NCBI GenBank assembly: GCA_023434825.1
Contig: JAEYSH010000150.1
Span: 1 to 17,632 of the forward strand
Reading direction: 5' to 3'
Length of the DNA stretch: 17,632 nucleotides
Origin: Methanobacteriota archaeon
GTDB taxonomy: Archaea; Methanobacteriota; Methanobacteria; Methanobacteriales; Methanobacteriaceae
Shown here: positions 14,347-17,632 of the stretch, piece after piece
Layout of the letters: each line of letters starts with the position of its first letter
How positions within the stretch are numbered: position 1 is the stretch's first letter
Position numbers and translations under genes: made by a program
The notes under the pieces: generated by a model
Databases searched by the model: none
Told to the model about the DNA's origin: nothing
The model's input: the letters and a program-made list of their open reading frames with translations, nothing else

Positions 14347-14997
14347 TTACAATTCAAATTTCCCATCTTTAAGAGAAAATGAATTATCTGAATATTCCCT
14401 TAAATCAGAATTATTTGATGCCATTAAAATTAGATGATTATGTGCAGCATCTTTTAATAAACCCATAAATCTAATACTGCTGCTTGAATCAAGTTCACCA
14501 GTAGGTTCATCAGCTAAAATAATTAAAGGATCATTTATCATTGCCCTTGCAAGTGCTGCCCTTTGTTGATCTTCTAATGAGATTTCATCAGGAAATTTCT
14601 TTATTTCATCTATACCAACGAGTTTAAGTTTTTGAATTGCTTTTTGTTTGTCTTGATTAACCATAGGAATCATTACATTTTCAAGAATGTTCAAATAGGG
14701 AAATAAATTATCTCTTTGATAAATAATTCCAATTTCACTTCTTCTTAAGTTGCTCCGTTCTGATTTAGATAAACTAGAAGTGTTTTTACCATTAATTACC
14801 ATTTTACCTTTTGTAGGGACATCTAGCAAACTTGTAAGATTTAGCAATGTACTTTTACCAGATCCAGAAGGGCCAGAAACTAGATTTAATGAATTTTTAT
14901 TAATTTTAAAATTTATTTCTTTCAATGCATCAACTTTTGTATTCCTCTCTCCAAATGATTTCCAGACATCATTAAATTCCAAAATTGATCTATTCAT
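14347..14997 (-). CDS. ABC transporter ATPase, MacB/LolD type, divergent signature and H-loop
   Basis: A 216-aa nucleotide-binding subunit pairing with the FtsX-type permease encoded just upstream. It has Walker A GPSGSGKST (42-50), a Q-loop in IIYQRDNLFP (91-100), and Walker B LIILADEPTGELD (158-170) with intact catalytic Glu164 and D-loop. Two active-site elements are abnormal. The signature LSGGQ is ISLED (139-143) followed by QQRAALARAM. The H-loop His is Asn195 (ASNNSDLREYSD in place of VTHDxxLAxxAD). ATP binding looks intact, but sandwich closure and hydrolysis may be slow or mechanistically different. Its ATG overlaps the permease stop (ATGA), showing tight coupling. This type exports lipoproteins or peptides, or transmits mechanical force; the substrate is unknown. 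Confidence 0.9.
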   Translation of the reverse strand: MNRSILEFNDVWKSFGERNTKVDALKEINFKINKNSLNLVSGPSGSGKSTLLNLTSLLDVPTKGKMVINGKNTSSLSKSERSNLRRSEIGIIYQRDNLFPYLNILENVMIPMVNQDKQKAIQKLKLVGIDEIKKFPDEISLEDQQRAALARAMINDPLIILADEPTGELDSSSSIRFMGLLKDAAHNHLILMASNNSDLREYSDNSFSLKDGKFEL

Positions 14998-15686
14998 ATA
15001 CGTAAAGCCCCCACAGGATCCAATTTAACGTTATACCAGATAGAAAATGATGCAATTAATGCACTTAGTATAGCTGTAATAAATATTGCAAAAAAAGGTA
15101 ACCATAAAGGCATTACAATTGAAAAGAGGGCTATTTTAATTACGCTCGATAAAACAGTGATTCCAATTAAAACCAGTACAGTGCCAATTATTGCCCCGAT
15201 AAAACCTAATAAACCAGCTTCTAAAAATAAGCTGAACATTATCTGGATTTCGCTAAATCCAAGAGATTTCAGTAAACCTATCTCTCTTTTTCTTTCAACT
15301 AAATTCATATCCATTGCATAAGTTATTCCAAAAATCCCTACTAAAAAGACTATAGAAGCCATTAAATCGAGAAAAGATATTAAATTCCCCAAAATACTAC
15401 GAATTCCATTTACTAGTTGAGAATTAGAAAGATTTGAACCCAATATAGAATTTACATAAGTATTTATTGTAATTAAAGCATTATTAAGCATCATGCTATT
15501 GCTGTTTGTTCCATTAGAAATTGTTTCATTTGCTCCTTGAGTTTGGCCGAGGACTGTCGTAATCCCAATTCCAGAACTAATCAATATTAAAAGAATAATA
15601 ACTCCAAATGCAATTCTTAAAACAGTAGAGGTATTTCTCCACCAGTTCCGGCGCAAATTTTTATAGGATAAACTGTAAATACCCAT
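14994..15686 (-). CDS. ABC transporter permease, FtsX/MacB type
   Basis: A membrane protein of 230 aa from the ATG at 15686, with the four-helix MacB/FtsX layout. TM1 is at about 21-43, followed by a small Asn/Ser-rich extracellular part (about 48-100, much shorter than the MacB periplasmic domain). TM2-4 are at about 102-124, 156-180 and 195-217. Between TM2 and TM3 lies the coupling segment ERKREIGLLKSLGFSEIQIM that contacts the ATPase, and the C-terminus is DPVGALRI, both hallmark features. ATG 15686 begins 1 nt after the DedA stop codon. ATG 15695, three codons earlier and overlapping DedA's end, is an equally possible start. Neither has a strong ribosome-binding site, so translational coupling to DedA is likely. 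It is the middle gene of a three-gene operon. Confidence 0.87.
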   Translation of the reverse strand: MGIYSLSYKNLRRNWWRNTSTVLRIAFGVIILLILISSGIGITTVLGQTQGANETISNGTNSNSMMLNNALITINTYVNSILGSNLSNSQLVNGIRSILGNLISFLDLMASIVFLVGIFGITYAMDMNLVERKREIGLLKSLGFSEIQIMFSLFLEAGLLGFIGAIIGTVLVLIGITVLSSVIKIALFSIVMPLWLPFFAIFITAILSALIASFSIWYNVKLDPVGALRI

Positions 15687-15687
15687 A

Positions 15688-16350
15688 TTAATCATTATCT
15701 TTATTATTTGGACTTTTTGTCCCTTTATTCTCTCTTCTTTTTTTAATAATATAACCAACAATTGCTAAAACTATAATTATTGCAATTATGTCGTTTAAAA
15801 ATGATATTTCATCCACCAATTTTATGTAAACATTTCCTAATTGCCATCCTACAATAGCAAGAATTGTTGCCTGAATTAAAGCTCCAAAGAATGTTACGAC
15901 TAAATAGTTCTTTAAAGGATACTTGATAAGACCACAAAAGAGATTTACAGCAATACTTGGAATTACAGGTATGCATCTAGCTCCAAATAAAAAAAGATAA
16001 TCATATTTACTTTTTTTCACCCTTTCTTCTACATTTTGAATATCTTCTACAGATACACCCAAATATTTCCCTGATCTTTCTACAAATGGTAATCCAATTT
16101 TATAAGATATAAAATAATAAAATAATGAACCTAAAGTAACTCCCGCAGCTGCTGGAACTGACACCTTAAAAAATAGAGTGATTAAAGTACTCGATGAAAA
16201 AGTTAATCCCTTCATTATAATAAAACTTGAACCTAAAACAACAATGCTTGAAGGTATAGGTGCAATTATTTGCTCCGTAATAGATCCTAAAAAAACCCCT
16301 AAAATACCATAATTTAAGAAAAACTGTTCAAGAATAGTAATAATTGACAT
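15688..16350 (-). CDS. DedA/VTT family membrane protein
   Basis: A 220-aa polytopic protein of the DedA (SNARE-associated/VTT) family, linked elsewhere to undecaprenyl-phosphate or phospholipid flipping and proton-dependent membrane homeostasis. Landmarks are ITEQIIAPIPSS with acidic E26 in the re-entrant loop, GSLFYYFISYKIG (74-86), FGARCIPVIPSIAVNLFCG (122-140) and a Lys/Arg/Asn-rich cytoplasmic tail. The first conserved Arg of the RxxPxxR element is present (R125), but the second position is Pro131. Loss of an Arg essential in E. coli members suggests altered activity. A GTGA-containing stretch lies just upstream of the ATG at 16350. It is the first gene of the operon with the FtsX-type permease and ABC ATPase, and its stop codon abuts the permease start. 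Archaeal lipid carriers are plausible substrates, but this is inference. Confidence 0.88.
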   Translation of the reverse strand: MSIITILEQFFLNYGILGVFLGSITEQIIAPIPSSIVVLGSSFIIMKGLTFSSSTLITLFFKVSVPAAAGVTLGSLFYYFISYKIGLPFVERSGKYLGVSVEDIQNVEERVKKSKYDYLFLFGARCIPVIPSIAVNLFCGLIKYPLKNYLVVTFFGALIQATILAIVGWQLGNVYIKLVDEISFLNDIIAIIIVLAIVGYIIKKRRENKGTKSPNNKDND

Positions 16351-16596
16351 GATTTCACGCGTTATATTAATAGATTAAAGTTCTTTTACCTTTTTATTCA
16401 TTTAGAAATTATGCTATATATTTTTATATTAAATTTAAGATTTTTAATTTTTTAAAAATATTTAAAAGAAAAATGGTTGAAAACAGTTTTAAGTTATTTA
16501 TACAATATCTTTTGTAATAATATATAAAATTATAAATAATAAAACAAGAATATTTCTATTTGGAGAGTTGTTGGATAATAAAAAAGAGGTGATGGT
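16351..16596. promoter_or_regulatory. Divergent promoter region, DedA operon (-) and DUF308 gene (+)
   Basis: The spacer is very AT-rich. For the plus-strand gene, AATATATAAAAT at about 16518-16530 is a good TATA box and would give a leader of about 45-50 nt. For the minus-strand operon several TATA-like sequences lie at 16410-16435 (ATATATTTTTATAT). No gene is visible. Confidence 0.4.
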
Positions 16597-17076
16597 ATGC
16601 AAAGAATAGGAAGTGCATTAGCCCTTATAATTCTTGGTATAATTGTTTTAGCTTTCCCACTTTTAGGAATTATCCCACTAGCAGTTCTAACTGGTGTTGC
16701 AGTTCTATTTTTGGGTATTGGTCTACTATTAACCGGAATAAATGCTATGGGTCAAAATACAGCCCTGGGCATAATTGAATTAATTTTAGGTATTCTTGCT
16801 ATAATTTTAGGTATAGGATTTATCTTTAATCCAGCATTATTCAGCTTTGTAGCTGCATTATTTGTATTCATTGCAGGTATATTCCTGATAATTGCAGGAA
16901 TTGCAAGTATAGCAACCAAAGCTGGAGGAAATAGATGGACTGGTGTAGTAGCATTAATATTAGGTATATTATATATAATTGTAGCCTACATAATTAAAGA
17001 TCCACTTTATTTAGGAATATTAATAGGTTTATGGCTTTTAATTACAGGAATAATATATTTATTCCAAAAAGATTAA
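16597..17076 (+). CDS. DUF308 (HdeD-like) membrane protein
   Basis: A very hydrophobic 159-aa protein with about six membrane helices and repeated GI[LI]AI[IL]LG-type segments, characteristic of the DUF308/HdeD family. HdeD in E. coli is connected with acid resistance, and archaeal members are uncharacterised. Charged residues are few and concentrated in loops (KAGGNRW at about 108-114, FQKD at the end). The ribosome-binding site GAGGTGAT (16586-16593) is one of the best in the window and is 3 nt from the ATG. An ATG at 16592 in another frame lies within it and is not expected to matter. T-rich sequence after the stop (about 17080-17100) may end transcription. Confidence 0.85.
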   Translation: MQRIGSALALIILGIIVLAFPLLGIIPLAVLTGVAVLFLGIGLLLTGINAMGQNTALGIIELILGILAIILGIGFIFNPALFSFVAALFVFIAGIFLIIAGIASIATKAGGNRWTGVVALILGILYIIVAYIIKDPLYLGILIGLWLLITGIIYLFQKD

Positions 17077-17186
17077 TTTTACCCCAATAACTCTCTTTTT
17101 TAACATATATTGTATCCTTAAATCTAAAATAACTTTAAAAAGTTTTATTTTTCTAAAAAAAAGTTTATTTAATACTAGAATCAATT

Positions 17187-17376
<190 letters not shown>

Positions 17377-17397
17377 ATGACAATAATTAATTTGTAA

Positions 17398-17405
17398 TTT
17401 ATAAA
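17398..17405 (-). promoter_or_regulatory. TATA box of the structured RNA
   Basis: TTTATAAA, a symmetric strong archaeal TATA box, lies in AT-rich DNA between the 5S gene and the RNA candidate. Read on the minus strand it predicts initiation near 17375, just before the GC-containing segment begins. Confidence 0.5.
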
Positions 17406-17464
17406 GATAAATATTTGTGTTGTAAGTTTTGTTTGACTAAAACACTCACTCTGATGAAATTATT

Positions 17465-17506
17465 AACAAACAAACAACAAAATAATAAAAACTAAGTGAA
17501 TTTGAA
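17465..17506 (-). terminator. T-rich terminator of the rRNA transcript
   Basis: On the minus strand, directly after the 5S 3' end, there are repeated T-runs (TTTTTATTATTTTGTTG and similar). This is consistent with archaeal U-tract termination of an rRNA operon. Confidence 0.5.
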
Positions 17507-17509
17507 AAT

Positions 17510-17630
17510 GGCCGGCAGCGTCTTAAATTTCCCATAACCGCAGTTACAGTACACAATAAAACGCAGGAGGACTTTACTTCTAGGATCGAAACGAGACTAG
17601 GTGTGGCCCCTCCGCTATGGCCGCCGTACC
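17510..17630 (-). rRNA. 5S ribosomal RNA
   Basis: On the minus strand the segment reads from GGTACGGCGGCCATAGCGG to GACGCTGCCGGCC, about 121 nt. The terminal helix CGGCGGC/GCTGCCG is visible. The conserved loop region CTCGTTTCGATCC...GAAGTAAAGTCC matches the archaeal 5S loop B/C consensus, and GGCGGCCATAGCGG is the standard 5' part. The 5' end is 2 nt from the window edge, so 23S and 16S genes are expected beyond 17632, although an isolated 5S copy cannot be excluded. Confidence 0.93.
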
Positions 17631-17632
17631 AA

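Noticed and set aside
15687..15761. N-terminal extension of the ABC permease up to a start at 15761
   Set aside because: It would overlap the DedA 3' end by about 70 nt and adds a hydrophilic Lys-rich stretch not found in FtsX-type permeases. A start at 15686 or 15695 is better.
16568..16609. Short TTG-initiated frame after GGAGAG overlapping the DUF308 start
   Set aside because: The frame has 13 codons, no recognisable product and poor spacing. The GAGGTGAT site next to ATG 16597 explains translation.

Overview
The window looks like chromosomal DNA of a mesophilic methanogen of the order Methanobacteriales (Methanobacterium-like). It is strongly AT-rich. It has archaeal TATA-type promoters, Shine-Dalgarno sites of the GGAGG and GGTGAT kind, GTG and TTG starts, and a 5S rRNA whose B/C-loop segment resembles methanobacterial 5S. 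The gene content (archaeal thymidylate kinase, U32/RlhA-like protein, HhH-MutS ATPase, UspA, PAS-only sensor, dicluster ferredoxin) fits this. The assignment is an inference from composition and protein style, not from a database match.

Layout. Bases 1-358 (-) hold the 5' part of an unrecognised protein gene that runs out of the window. Next are tmk (-), a divergent 870-aa U32 protein with four Fe-S-type cysteines, a small lipoprotein with a TTG start, and a small acidic protein (-). A DASS/SLC13-type transporter follows (+). Its promoter carries a perfect 20-nt palindrome, its mRNA leader starts with a hairpin, and its only plausible ribosome-binding site points at an ACG codon. After a hairpin terminator comes a universal stress protein. 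Bases 6974-8407 (-) encode a protein of four PAS domains with no output domain, two of them a recent duplication. A ferredoxin-like oxidoreductase (+) and a TauE/SafE permease (-) end 2 nt apart. After a 331-nt gap with a less AT-rich island come a MutS-family ATPase and a zinc-ribbon/OB-like membrane protein in one operon. Next are a VOC-fold protein, a PsbP-like anchored protein, and a three-gene minus-strand operon (DedA, FtsX-type permease, divergent ABC ATPase). Last of the coding genes is a DUF308 membrane protein.

The right end is an RNA region. The 5S rRNA lies on the minus strand at the edge, so the rest of an rRNA operon probably continues outside. Downstream of it on the same strand is a GC-rich (relative to surroundings) segment of about 160-190 nt. 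It has its own TATA box, a terminal hairpin plus T-tract, duplicated loop sequences and mutually exclusive pairings. I could not assign it to a known RNA family, and it is the best candidate here for something undescribed.

Most genes stand alone and perform unrelated housekeeping, transport or sensing tasks. The credible functional couplings are DASS+Usp, MutS-like+zinc-ribbon protein, and the DedA-permease-ATPase operon.
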